Below, one piece after another: positions 53,996 to 62,907 of a stretch of 64,000 nt of DNA. Location: NCBI GenBank assembly GCA_024743215.1, contig JANSWZ010000003.1, positions 186,001 through 250,000 on the forward strand, given 5' to 3'. Numbering within the stretch: the stretch's first letter is position 1; each line of letters begins with the position of its first letter. The translations under genes were made by a program, and so were the position numbers. This stretch comes from Alphaproteobacteria bacterium (GTDB taxonomy: Bacteria > Pseudomonadota > Alphaproteobacteria > Rhizobiales > GCA-2746425). The notes under the pieces are model-generated. The model was not told where the DNA came from. It was given only the letters and a program-made list of their open reading frames with translations, and made no database searches.

Positions 53996-55897
53996 TTATT
54001 GGGCGGCCTCAGTCTGATCGACGCCGCCCAGAAAGCCTCCAGACTGGCGTTGCCACAGGCTGGCATAAAGCCCGTCATTGGCAATCAGTGCCTCATGGGT
54101 GCCGGTCTCAGCAATGTGTCCGCCATTCATCACGACCAGACGATCCATTGTGGCAATGGTCGACAGGCGGTGAGCAATGGCAATCACGGTCTTGCCCTTC
54201 ATCAGATTGAACAATTGCTCCTGAATGGCGGCCTCAACTTCTGAATCCAACGCTGATGTTGCCTCATCCAGAATGAGGATCGGCGCGTCTTTCAGCAGAA
54301 CCCGTGCAATCGCTATACGCTGGCGCTGACCGCCGGACAGTTTGACGCCGCGCTCACCCACATGGGCATCAAAGCCAGTGCGGCCTTTGGGGTCCACCAG
54401 ATCAGCAATGAATTCCATGGCTTCTGCTTGAGTTGCCGCCTGGATCATATCGGCTTCACTGGCATCGGGCCGACCATAGAGAATATTGTCCCGTACCGAG
54501 CGATGCAGCAGGGAGGTATCCTGCGTCACCATAGAAATCTGACCGCGCAGGGAGTTCTGGGTGACGTCCGCGATGTTGTGACCATCAATGGTGATGCGCC
54601 CGCTTTCCACATCATAGAGCCGCAGCAACAGGTTCACCAAGGTGGATTTACCCGCACCGGAGCGCCCGACCAGACCGATTTTCTCGCCCGGTGCAATATC
54701 CAGCGTAATGTCATGCAGCACACCCTTGGCTGGTTCGTCGCTCTGTTTATCCAGTTTGCCGTAGTGAAAGCCAACATGGTCAAAGGCGACGGCGCCATCA
54801 ACCTTGGGCAGGGCGGGTGCAGATGGCGCGTCCAGCAGAGCCGGGACCTGGGACACCGTTTCCATGGAATCCTGAATGGTTCCCAAATCCCGAAACAGGC
54901 CCGAAATCTGGAACATCATCCAGCCTGACATTGTGTTGAGCCGAAGCACCAGACCCAGGGCAATTGCGATGCCGCCAGCCGTAATGCCGTCAGCCTGCCA
55001 CATGATAAGGCAAATGTAACCGGTGGCGGCCATGAAGAAGCCGTTCAGCAAGGCAAGGCTGAAACGCACGCGGGTGATGGCGCGGGTGAGGGTGCGGACG
55101 CTGGTCAGCATCCAAAGCAGACCCTCTTCAGCAAAGGCGTCTTCCTGGCCGCGCGTGTCGAACAGTTTAATTGTATGGATATTGGAATAAGCATCGACGA
55201 TACGTCCATTGAAAACGGAGCGCATATCTGTTGCTTTTTTGGCTGCATGGCGGATTGACGGCACCAAAAAGGCTGCCAGTCCAAAATAGCAGGCAAACCA
55301 GACAACAACGACACTGGCCAGCCGCCAGTCTAATCCGGAAAAGACACCGATGGTGGAGACACCAATGATGATGAAAAACCAGATGCCCTGCATGATGTTG
55401 ATGAGGAAATCACCAACGGCCTGACCCGATTGCAGCACTTTGGTGGCGATGCGGCCTGCAAAATCATTCTGGAAATAGGTCAAGGACTGGCGAATGACCG
55501 AGCGGTGGGCCTGCCAGCGCACCAGATTGAAAAAACTGGGCACAATGACCTGCTGCTCAAGCACAGCTGCCAGCATGAGAATGGCAAAGCGGCCGACCAC
55601 CACTACCGCCGCCATCATCAGAAACGTTCCCAGATAATCGGTGAGCAGAGTTTCGCGGCTGGCCTGCACAGCAGGATCGTTCAGCAGATCAATGATGTGG
55701 CCAATATACTGGAACAGCAACACCTCGACGCCTGCAACCAGAATTCCCGACAGCAAAAACAGAATGAAAGGCCATTTGGCCTGTCGTGCAAAGTACCATA
55801 TGAAGCCGGTGACACTATCGTTTGGCAGGTTCTTGGTTGGAGAGGGGGCCAGCGGGTCTATGATGCGTTCAAACGGGCGCAGAATTCGCTTTAACAT
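53996..55897 (-). CDS. ABC exporter, fused permease and ATPase
   Basis: 633 residues. A six-helix type IV exporter domain precedes the nucleotide-binding domain: Walker A GRSGAGKST, signature LSGGQRQRIAIARVL and Walker B ILILDEATSALD. It resembles multidrug- and lipid-exporting half-transporters (MsbA/LmrA-like), which dimerise. The start is the ATG at 55897; the open frame runs to 56026 but would overlap the divergent trmL gene. Substrate unknown. Confidence 0.9.
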   Translation of the reverse strand: MLKRILRPFERIIDPLAPSPTKNLPNDSVTGFIWYFARQAKWPFILFLLSGILVAGVEVLLFQYIGHIIDLLNDPAVQASRETLLTDYLGTFLMMAAVVVVGRFAILMLAAVLEQQVIVPSFFNLVRWQAHRSVIRQSLTYFQNDFAGRIATKVLQSGQAVGDFLINIMQGIWFFIIIGVSTIGVFSGLDWRLASVVVVWFACYFGLAAFLVPSIRHAAKKATDMRSVFNGRIVDAYSNIHTIKLFDTRGQEDAFAEEGLLWMLTSVRTLTRAITRVRFSLALLNGFFMAATGYICLIMWQADGITAGGIAIALGLVLRLNTMSGWMMFQISGLFRDLGTIQDSMETVSQVPALLDAPSAPALPKVDGAVAFDHVGFHYGKLDKQSDEPAKGVLHDITLDIAPGEKIGLVGRSGAGKSTLVNLLLRLYDVESGRITIDGHNIADVTQNSLRGQISMVTQDTSLLHRSVRDNILYGRPDASEADMIQAATQAEAMEFIADLVDPKGRTGFDAHVGERGVKLSGGQRQRIAIARVLLKDAPILILDEATSALDSEVEAAIQEQLFNLMKGKTVIAIAHRLSTIATMDRLVVMNGGHIAETGTHEALIANDGLYASLWQRQSGGFLGGVDQTEAAQ

Positions 55898-55974
55898 GAG
55901 GCAGGTCTTTCTGACGCCGAAACATTTGGAAATTGGAATCGAAATTGAATCTGAATTTGGAGCATGGCATTTAA

Positions 55975-56430
55975 ATGGCGCTCTCACTTGCACTTTACCA
56001 GCCTGACATACCACAAAACACAGCAACGCTGCTGCGCACGGGAGCCTGCCTGAATGTGCCGGTGCATATTATTCTGCCCGCAGGCTTTGTGCTGAGTGAC
56101 CGGAATTTCCGCCGGGCCGGGATGGATTATCTGGAAAAGGCAGCCCTGGTGCAGCATGCCGACTGGGCCGCATTTCAGGCCTGTTGCCGCGACGAAAAGC
56201 GCCGCATTGTTCTGCTCTCTACAAAAGCGGCAGAGGTCTATACAGATTTTCGGTTTCACGAAAATGATGTGCTGATGCTGGGCCGGGAATCCGCCGGTGT
56301 ACCGGATCAGGTGCATGAGGCTGCGGATGCGCGCATTCTTATTCCCATGCATGGCGATGCCCGTTCGCTGAATGTGGCGATTTCCGGGGCCATGGTCCTG
56401 GGAGAAGCGTTGAGGCAAGTGGCTCTTTAG
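55975..56430 (+). CDS. trmL: tRNA (cytidine(34)-2'-O)-methyltransferase
   Basis: 151 residues of the SPOUT class. LYQPDIPQNTATLLRTGACL, MLGRESAGVPD and IPMHGDARSLNVAISGAMVLGEALRQ (as segments) are the three SpoU motifs forming the SAM knot. TrmL methylates the wobble nucleotide of certain tRNA-Leu species. It is followed by hemF 84 bp later. Confidence 0.94.
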   Translation: MALSLALYQPDIPQNTATLLRTGACLNVPVHIILPAGFVLSDRNFRRAGMDYLEKAALVQHADWAAFQACCRDEKRRIVLLSTKAAEVYTDFRFHENDVLMLGRESAGVPDQVHEAADARILIPMHGDARSLNVAISGAMVLGEALRQVAL

Positions 56431-56514
56431 GGAGTGGACCCATAAAGAGTCCGCACCTCAGGGTCTGGATTTGAAGCGTAAAGTCTGAAAGACAAGTGGC
56501 AGACAAAACAGCAT

Positions 56515-57456
56515 ATGATGGATAAGCCCGTGACCGATCAGAAAGATGCGCTGTCAAAGCCAATTCCCGGCCCCGTGCCGGAGGGGATTGAAGACAAGAA
56601 ACAGATTGCGTCCAATTGGTTCCGTCAATTACGCGATGAGATTTGTGCTTCCTTCGAAATACTTGAAGATGCATTGGTTGGGCCTTTGTCTGACCAGGCT
56701 CCGGGGCGGTTTGAACGGACAGAATGGCAGCGCACGGACCACAGTGGTGCCAAGGGTGGCGGTGGTGAAATGTCGCTCATGCGTGGACGGGTGTTTGAAA
56801 AAGTGGGTGTTCACATCTCTGCGGTTCATGGCGAGTTTGCGCCGGAATTTCGCGGGCAGATACCAGGCGCGAATGAGGACCCGTCCTTTTGGGCCAGCGG
56901 AATTTCGCTGATTGCCCATCCGCAAAACCCGAATGTGCCTGCCGTTCATATGAACACTCGAATGGTTGTGACAACACGCCAGTGGTTTGGCGGTGGAGCG
57001 GATCTGACACCTGTTCTGAATGCGCGGCGCACACAGGATGATGCGGATACACAGGCCTTTCATGCGGCCATGCGTGCGCCCTGTGAAGCCCATGAAGTGG
57101 CTGACTATCCGCGTTACAAGGATTGGTGTGACACGTATTTCTATTTACCGCACCGCAAGGAAACGCGCGGCGTTGGCGGTATTTTCTACGATTATCTGAA
57201 TTCTGGTAACTGGGATGCAGATTTTGCCTTCACACAGGATGTAGGCCGCGCCTTTCGGGATATTTATCCACAATTGGTGCGCGCCAATATGGAGCAGGAC
57301 TGGGGTGCTGCCGCTCGTGAGGAACAGCTGATCCGCCGTGGGCGCTATGTGGAATTCAATCTGCTTTATGACCGAGGTACGATCTTTGGCCTGAAGACTG
57401 GAGGCAATGTTGCCTCAATCCTGTCCTCCATGCCGCCCGAGGTAAAATGGCCCTAA
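56515..57456 (+). CDS. hemF: oxygen-dependent coproporphyrinogen III oxidase
   Basis: 313 residues. [19 protein letters not shown], the [20 protein letters not shown] block and the C-terminal [17 protein letters not shown] are strongly conserved HemF features. It decarboxylates coproporphyrinogen III to protoporphyrinogen IX using O2 in haem synthesis, consistent with an aerobic organism. It follows trmL and is convergent with tctB. Confidence 0.96.
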   Translation: MMDKPVTDQKDALSKPIPGPVPEGIEDKKQIASNWFRQLRDEICASFEILEDALVGPLSDQAPGRFERTEWQRTDHSGAKGGGGEMSLMRGRVFEKVGVHISAVHGEFAPEFRGQIPGANEDPSFWASGISLIAHPQNPNVPAVHMNTRMVVTTRQWFGGGADLTPVLNARRTQDDADTQAFHAAMRAPCEAHEVADYPRYKDWCDTYFYLPHRKETRGVGGIFYDYLNSGNWDADFAFTQDVGRAFRDIYPQLVRANMEQDWGAAAREEQLIRRGRYVEFNLLYDRGTIFGLKTGGNVASILSSMPPEVKWP

Positions 57457-57478
57457 GGTGCACAATTCGTCTTGGGCG

Positions 57479-57919
57479 TTAAAAGACGGTCTTCAGATCC
57501 AGACTTATGAATTGTGTAAAGATGTATTGGATCACAAAGCAGAATAACAATGCAGCCACACCAGCCTGCAGAAGGCTTTTGACATCGCGGTGATGCGTCA
57601 TCAGCAGGAATGCGCAAAAACAAAAGGCGGCAGCGGACAGGAAAAACGGCATGATCGCCAAGAGTTGCACGCCAACAAATGCGATCATGGCAAGGCACAT
57701 AAGCCAAAACCGAAGGCTGAGTGGTGAGTCCCGGTTTTCGCCTGATCGTCCGGAAAAGACCGAAGACAGGACGAGCAAGACCAACAGCGATATGGCAACA
57801 GAGAGAGGCCAAAGCGACGGGCCCATCACGTCGTAGTTTTCCGGTGGTGTCTGGATGGCCTGATAGGTAAAGGCCGCTCCGATAAACAGCAGCAAAACAT
57901 CAAAAATGCGCAGACTCAT
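57479..57919 (-). CDS. tctB: tripartite tricarboxylate transporter, TctB subunit
   Basis: 146 residues with four predicted helices, including LLLFIGAAFTYQAI and GPSLWPLSVAISLLVL. It is the small membrane subunit of a TTT importer. It lies 10 bp after tctA in the same direction, completing a C-A-B gene order. Confidence 0.85.
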   Translation of the reverse strand: MSLRIFDVLLLFIGAAFTYQAIQTPPENYDVMGPSLWPLSVAISLLVLLVLSSVFSGRSGENRDSPLSLRFWLMCLAMIAFVGVQLLAIMPFFLSAAAFCFCAFLLMTHHRDVKSLLQAGVAALLFCFVIQYIFTQFISLDLKTVF

Positions 57920-57929
57920 GGTATGTCCT

Positions 57930-59369
57930 TCAGGAAAAGCGTCTGTTCAGCAAAAACATGATTGTACTGATGATAATAACTGCAATGGGCACCGGAGTGA
58001 GTAGAAGAGGCATGATGGCCCCATCTGTGAACATGGTTGCCGAACGCAAGTTCTCCTCAGCGATTGGCGCCAGAATGAAGCCGATGACAAAGGGGGCCAG
58101 CGCATAGCCGCTGCGCTCCAGTCCAAAGCCCACAAAAGAAAACAACAGCATGACTAAGACAGTCGACCATGCGTTTGAAATGGCAAAGGTTCCAACGACA
58201 CACATGATGACCAGGGGCGGCAGCAGGTATTCTTTGGGGATCATGGCAATTTTGGCAATGTGCCGGGTCAAGACCAACATGGCCAACAGCATGATCACAT
58301 TGCCGATAAAGGCCGCATTGAAGATGGCATAGACCATGCCGGGATCGTTGCGGAACAGGAATGGTCCAGGCTGGACGCCGTGAATGACAAGGCCGCCGAG
58401 CAGAATGGCATCGACCACACTGCCGGGAATTCCAAGCGCCACCAGCGGAACCAAAGCGCCGCCAACCGTGGCGTTGTTGGCGGATTCCGAAGCAACCAAC
58501 CCTTCTTCGCTGCCTTTGCCGAAATCATCTGGCTTTCGCGAAAAGCTGCGCGCAACGGAATAGGCGAAAGCCGAGCCCACATTGGCACCAACGCCCGGCA
58601 ATACGCCAATCCAGGTGCCCAGAACCGAGGAGCGCAGGATGTTGATCCAGTGTCGTATCAGCGCGCGCGGGTTCAGAGACATTCTTGCATTCGTGTTTGG
58701 GCGGTCTTTAGCCCGCCTGGACAGGCCCTGCACCTCTTGAAGGATTTGATTCCCCGCGAACAGACCAATCAGTACAGCCAGCAATGGGAAACCATTTTCC
58801 AGCCACTGAATTCCAAACGTAAATCGGAAGGAGCCACTGATCGGATCTGAGCCGGGCGTTGCCGCCAGAATACCCAATGCCCCGGAAATCAGGCCACGCA
58901 ACATGTTGCCCTTGCTGAGAAATACGATCAGCAAAAGTGCCATGGCGACCAGCGCGAAATAGTCGAATTTTGAGAAGCGGACGGCCATACGGCTGAGCGG
59001 CTCGGACAGCAGAACCAGAAAAACCCAGGATATGAGACCGCCAAAGAAACTGGCCCAAATGGCAAGGGCCAGAGCTTTGCCAGCTTCACCTCTTTGCGCC
59101 ATTGGATAGCCGTCCAGCGTGGTGATGACCGAAGCCGGGGTTCCGGGCATGCGCAGGATGATGGCCGTAATCAGTGAGCCGGACACACCACCCACATACA
59201 TGCCAACCAGCATGGAGATGGCTGGAATTGGGTCCATTGAAAAGGTGAATGGCAACGACAATGCGATGAGCATGGTTGCTGTCAGTCCCGGAATTGCACC
59301 GACGACAATACCCAGCAAAACGCCCAGCCCGATAAACAAGGTTGTGCCAAGGCTCAGCACTTCAAACAT
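57930..59369 (-). CDS. tctA: tripartite tricarboxylate transporter, TctA permease
   Basis: 479 residues, about eleven to twelve helices. GIVVGAIPGLTATMLIALSLPF near the N-terminus and LGIPGSVVDAILLGGLVIHG in the middle are TctA signatures, as is the FGxQWLENGFPLL region. It is the main channel of the importer, driven by an ion gradient. Confidence 0.93.
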   Translation of the reverse strand: MFEVLSLGTTLFIGLGVLLGIVVGAIPGLTATMLIALSLPFTFSMDPIPAISMLVGMYVGGVSGSLITAIILRMPGTPASVITTLDGYPMAQRGEAGKALALAIWASFFGGLISWVFLVLLSEPLSRMAVRFSKFDYFALVAMALLLIVFLSKGNMLRGLISGALGILAATPGSDPISGSFRFTFGIQWLENGFPLLAVLIGLFAGNQILQEVQGLSRRAKDRPNTNARMSLNPRALIRHWINILRSSVLGTWIGVLPGVGANVGSAFAYSVARSFSRKPDDFGKGSEEGLVASESANNATVGGALVPLVALGIPGSVVDAILLGGLVIHGVQPGPFLFRNDPGMVYAIFNAAFIGNVIMLLAMLVLTRHIAKIAMIPKEYLLPPLVIMCVVGTFAISNAWSTVLVMLLFSFVGFGLERSGYALAPFVIGFILAPIAEENLRSATMFTDGAIMPLLLTPVPIAVIIISTIMFLLNRRFS

Positions 59370-59448
59370 TGTGGTCTTTCCCGGTCACGGTAAGGACTGG
59401 AGGCCAGACCCAGTTAAGGTCTGGCCTTCCAGAAAGTGGTTGGCGATC

Positions 59449-60411
59449 CTAGTTTTCGATCAGGTCTGCTGCGCTTTTCAACTGTGCCAGTGTGGCTGCT
59501 ACACGGGCAGGAGCTGCTTCAGGTCCAAAATAGGTTGGTGTAATGCCGCGCTCATCAAGGATGGCCTGCAATTCCGCATCGCCAATAGCTTTTTCCAGTG
59601 CCGTAGAGAATGCAGCGATGGCGTCAGCCGGTGTGTCTTTTGGGAAGTACCAGCTGTGCTCGATGGAAAAGTCAACATCAGCACCCTGTTCTGCAGCCGT
59701 TGCTACATCTGCCAGATAGGGAATGCGGTCGCCAGACAGGGCTGCAATGACTTTGACTTCGCCAGCTTCCAGCAAGGGTTTGGCTTCTGCACCACTTAAC
59801 ACCCCAATCGCGATTTGCTCACCCAGCAAGGCGGCAATGGTCTTGGCACCACCACCCGTTTGTACATAGCGGAATTTGCCTGCGCCAAGTTCTGCTTCCA
59901 GCATCAGCATGGCAAAGTGATTGACTGCACCAATATTAACGCCCGCAATGACCGGATCTGCGCCTGACAAAAGGGCTTTCAACTCGTCCAGCGAATTGGC
60001 AGCAGATGAGGCCGGAACCGCAACGACAAGCGGAATGGATGTGGTGGAAGCTGCGAGCTCATAGGATGAGACATCAAAGTCTGCCTTGCCTACAGCCATG
60101 TTGGTCAACAACGTGGCGTGATTGACCAGAACTGAATAGCCATCCGGGTCTTTGCTGATGACACCGCGACTTCCTGTTACAGACCCGGCGCCGGGCACAT
60201 TCAGGACCACAAGATCGGCCCCAAGCTGCTTTTCCACAAAGGGTTGGATGGTGCGCACAAATGTGTCGGTGCCACCGCCAGCGCCAAAGGGCACAGTGAT
60301 CTGCACGGCTTTTTCCGGATAGGCTTGCGCGTGTCCTGCCATGGGCAAGGCCAAGGCAGCCGTCAGGCCAAGAGCGGCCATTGTAAGGGTCCTGCGTGTA
60401 AAGTTTTTCAT
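59449..60411 (-). CDS. tctC: tripartite tricarboxylate transporter, TctC binding protein
   Basis: 320 residues with a signal peptide ending near GHA-QAYPEK (27). PFGAGGGTDTFVR, VLNVPGAGSVTGSRGV and LAAVTPGYSV-like DPDGYSVLVNHATLL are hallmarks of the Bug/TctC fold, whose ligands are usually small carboxylates. The start at 60411 is preferred over 60540, which lies inside the sulfatase gene. It follows the sulfatase by 38 bp. Confidence 0.93.
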   Translation of the reverse strand: MKNFTRRTLTMAALGLTAALALPMAGHAQAYPEKAVQITVPFGAGGGTDTFVRTIQPFVEKQLGADLVVLNVPGAGSVTGSRGVISKDPDGYSVLVNHATLLTNMAVGKADFDVSSYELAASTTSIPLVVAVPASSAANSLDELKALLSGADPVIAGVNIGAVNHFAMLMLEAELGAGKFRYVQTGGGAKTIAALLGEQIAIGVLSGAEAKPLLEAGEVKVIAALSGDRIPYLADVATAAEQGADVDFSIEHSWYFPKDTPADAIAAFSTALEKAIGDAELQAILDERGITPTYFGPEAAPARVAATLAQLKSAADLIEN

Positions 60412-60449
60412 TCTTTCCTCCTTCGTTTCGTTTGAAAAATTGATCGTTC

Positions 60450-61931
60450 TCAGCCGTCTGACTGACGGCCGCTCAGTTTGTTGATGTCGGGCGAGAAATT
60501 CCAGATATGGGTGCTGGTTGGGTTGGTCTGTTGGGCCCAATTCAGCACGATGTCCTTTTCAACACGGCGCTCCAGCATGCGTTCTGCAATAGCAGTCGGG
60601 TCCCAATCCTGCGTGAGGCGTGCCATCAGGCGGTGCTGGATTTGGCGATACTCCGGATTATCTGCCAGATTGTGCTGTTCAGATGGATCGGCGTTGAGAT
60701 CGAAAAGCTGTGGCGCTTCGTCATTGTAGATTATCAGTTTCCATTGATCGGAACGGATCATGCGCTGCTGCACTGCCCGTCCTCCTGTCCATGCCGGAAC
60801 GGTGTCCGTGCAGTATTCGGAAAAGGTTTCGTTGCTCCAGCTTGCTGTGGCATCCTGTGCTAGGGTCCAGAAACTGCGCCCGTCGGCATGGGGTAATTGG
60901 TCTGTTCCCATCGCCTCAAGCATGGTTTGGCTGAGGTCGACAAGGTTGACCACCTGATCGCGGACCTCTCCTGCTGGCAGCACACCGGGCAGGCGCATGA
61001 TGAGGGGCACCTTGACTGATTCCTCATAGAATGTGTGTTTCCACCATAACCCGCGCTCGCCCAGATGGTCGCCATGATCTGAGGCGTAGATAATCAGCGT
61101 GTTCTCCATCAGTCCGGCAGTTTCAAGCGCCTCAAGAACTCGGCCGATCATCTCATCCATGCGATGAACCAGACCCCAATAGGCTGTTCTTGCCCGGTCC
61201 GCCCCTTCCGCTGTCAGATCTGCGACACCGCGATTGTCACGCCACCAGCGGTGGAAGGCATGATCGGCTGCCTCCGGCCCCAATTCCGGCGGTGGAACCT
61301 TGCCTGCGTAAAGATCATAGGCTTCGTCATCGACCACATAGGGTGGATGCGGCAGCATCAGCCCGACGGTCAGGCAGAAGGGTTTTCCGTCCGCATTCAA
61401 GGCGGGGGCCTGATGGGTCAGCCAGTTAACGGCCGCGTCGGTAATATCAGCGTCCTTTTGCTGATAGGCGCTGTATCCGGGACCGGTTTTTTGCAGCGAT
61501 GCTGCTGTTGGATCATTGGTTTCCCTTAACACGCCCATGGATTGGCGCGGCGCGCCCTGCCAGTTGGGGCTGTGATCCCCGCCCTGTCGTTCCGCATAGC
61601 CATGCATCTGATCTGGCCCGATGGCATGGAGCCGCCCGATCAGAACCGGCGCATAACCCGCAGCGCCTGCCGCATGCAGCCAGCTTGGCAAATCTGATCG
61701 CAATATATCGTCATTCGTCCAGCATTCCTGCCGATGCGGCCAGCGCGCTGTGAGGCTGGCCATCCGGCTGGGAACGCAAATGGGTGAGGGGCAGTAGGCA
61801 TTGTCAAACCGCACGCCATCCTGCGCCAATTTGTCGATATTGGGGGTTTGCACCACGCTGTCGCCATAGCAACCGGCGACTTTCTGATTGTGCTGGTCAG
61901 AAAACAGAAACAGGACATTGCGGATTGTCAT
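60450..61931 (-). CDS. sulfatase, type I formylglycine family
   Basis: 493 residues. C52-V-P-S-R56 is the formylglycine-generating motif, and FSDQHNQ near the N-terminus and ASDHGDHLGERG, WKHTFYEESVKVP further on supply the metal and sulfate ligands. It resembles choline-sulfatase and phosphonate-monoester-hydrolase-like enzymes. No signal peptide is seen, so hydrolysis would be cytoplasmic, after uptake. It overlaps the GntR gene by 4 bp and is followed by tctC, pointing to an imported sulfate or phosphonate ester. The maturation enzyme is not in this window. Confidence 0.9.
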   Translation of the reverse strand: MTIRNVLFLFSDQHNQKVAGCYGDSVVQTPNIDKLAQDGVRFDNAYCPSPICVPSRMASLTARWPHRQECWTNDDILRSDLPSWLHAAGAAGYAPVLIGRLHAIGPDQMHGYAERQGGDHSPNWQGAPRQSMGVLRETNDPTAASLQKTGPGYSAYQQKDADITDAAVNWLTHQAPALNADGKPFCLTVGLMLPHPPYVVDDEAYDLYAGKVPPPELGPEAADHAFHRWWRDNRGVADLTAEGADRARTAYWGLVHRMDEMIGRVLEALETAGLMENTLIIYASDHGDHLGERGLWWKHTFYEESVKVPLIMRLPGVLPAGEVRDQVVNLVDLSQTMLEAMGTDQLPHADGRSFWTLAQDATASWSNETFSEYCTDTVPAWTGGRAVQQRMIRSDQWKLIIYNDEAPQLFDLNADPSEQHNLADNPEYRQIQHRLMARLTQDWDPTAIAERMLERRVEKDIVLNWAQQTNPTSTHIWNFSPDINKLSGRQSDG

Positions 61932-62584
61932 TGCGGCTCACCCGGGAGCCCGAGCGACCGACGCCAGGACGTTGTCAGATGGGCGTTCAGACTGGCCATG
62001 GCAGCCTGCTCATCACCTGCCAGAAGCGCATCGATAATTTCAAGATGCTCATGCATGGCAGCGCGCAGGCGGTCTACGGTATATGTCCCGTTTAGTCGGA
62101 TCAGCCGCACCTTGTCTTCCAGTTGCTGGTAGGATTGGCGGATCAGACTGTTGGTGAACACCGATACCAGAAATTCATGAAGCTCCAGATCAATTTGTAA
62201 TCCGGCGTGCATCAGATCGTCTGATGGGGCATTTCTCGTCTGGTCGATGATTTGCTGCGTTCTGGACCGCAGATCGGTGAGCCGCTCAACATTTGGCGCC
62301 TCAGCACTGCGCCGCACGGCTTCTGTTTCAATCATGATCCTGAATTCAAAGGCATCATTGATAAAGGCGACATTCACATCGGCAATCTGCACGCCACGTT
62401 GTGCGATCAGACTGATAAGCCCATCCGCCTCCAGCCGTTTAAGCGCTTCCCGGATGGCCCCCATAGGTACATCCAGCAATTCACTCAGTTCGCGTTGCGA
62501 CACAAATTGGCCAGGCTTCAGCCGCCGGTCAAAAAGGCTCTCCCGGAAGCGTGCATAGGCCATGGTTCTTAAAGGTTCAGTCAT
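61928..62584 (-). CDS. GntR-family transcriptional regulator, FadR/FCD type
   Basis: 218 residues. The N-terminal winged helix has SQRELSELLDVPMGAIREAL and LEADGLISLIAQRG (about 28-65), and an all-helical FCD effector domain follows with metal-ligand-like histidines near ELHEFLVS and MHEHLEII. It is first in the sulfatase/TTT run and overlaps the sulfatase start by 4 bp, so it likely controls the cluster and itself. Confidence 0.9.
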   Translation of the reverse strand: MTEPLRTMAYARFRESLFDRRLKPGQFVSQRELSELLDVPMGAIREALKRLEADGLISLIAQRGVQIADVNVAFINDAFEFRIMIETEAVRRSAEAPNVERLTDLRSRTQQIIDQTRNAPSDDLMHAGLQIDLELHEFLVSVFTNSLIRQSYQQLEDKVRLIRLNGTYTVDRLRAAMHEHLEIIDALLAGDEQAAMASLNAHLTTSWRRSLGLPGEPQ

Positions 62585-62608
62585 GTTGCTCTCTCATTGA
62601 GGTGCAAT

Positions 62609-62626
62609 TAAGTACATACTAAGTAC
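62609..62626. promoter_or_regulatory. TAAGTAC direct repeats, candidate GntR operator
   Basis: TAAGTAC at 62609-62615 and 62620-62626 are 11 bp apart start to start, about one helical turn, 25 bp before the GntR start. The 323-bp gap 62585-62907 holds this and the ChaC-like fragment only. Confidence 0.45.
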
Positions 62627-62789
62627 TCAGTCAAGGGCAGGCTTGAAAAATGAATGTCAACTGGGGAGCAACTCACTTCGATGATCAAGAAATATGGTGC
62701 ACTTGTGAAAAGCTAATTCGAGTATGGGCCTGAAAAATCACTTCCCACCAAACGTGTCGCTCAAAAACTTTAAATCGCGTGCACTTCCC

Positions 62790-62888
62790 ATGCACTTTTG
62801 GGTGTTCGGCTGTGGTTCAAATGTCGAGAGCCGTGATCGTAGAAGTGGGGTCATACAGCCCGCCTATTTTGGCTTGCTTTGCGCGTAG
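62790..62888 (+). pseudogene. ChaC-like N-terminal fragment
   Basis: A 32-codon frame whose first residues, MHFWVFGCGSN, match the opening [12 protein letters not shown] of the ChaC gene at the left edge, including the HFWVFG run and the GS of the glutamyl-binding loop. After that the sequence loses all resemblance and stops. It may be a decayed or truncated copy, or a coincidental short match. It is too short to be functional as ChaC. Confidence 0.35.
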
Positions 62889-62907
62889 ACCCGTCCGATA
62901 GGATGAT

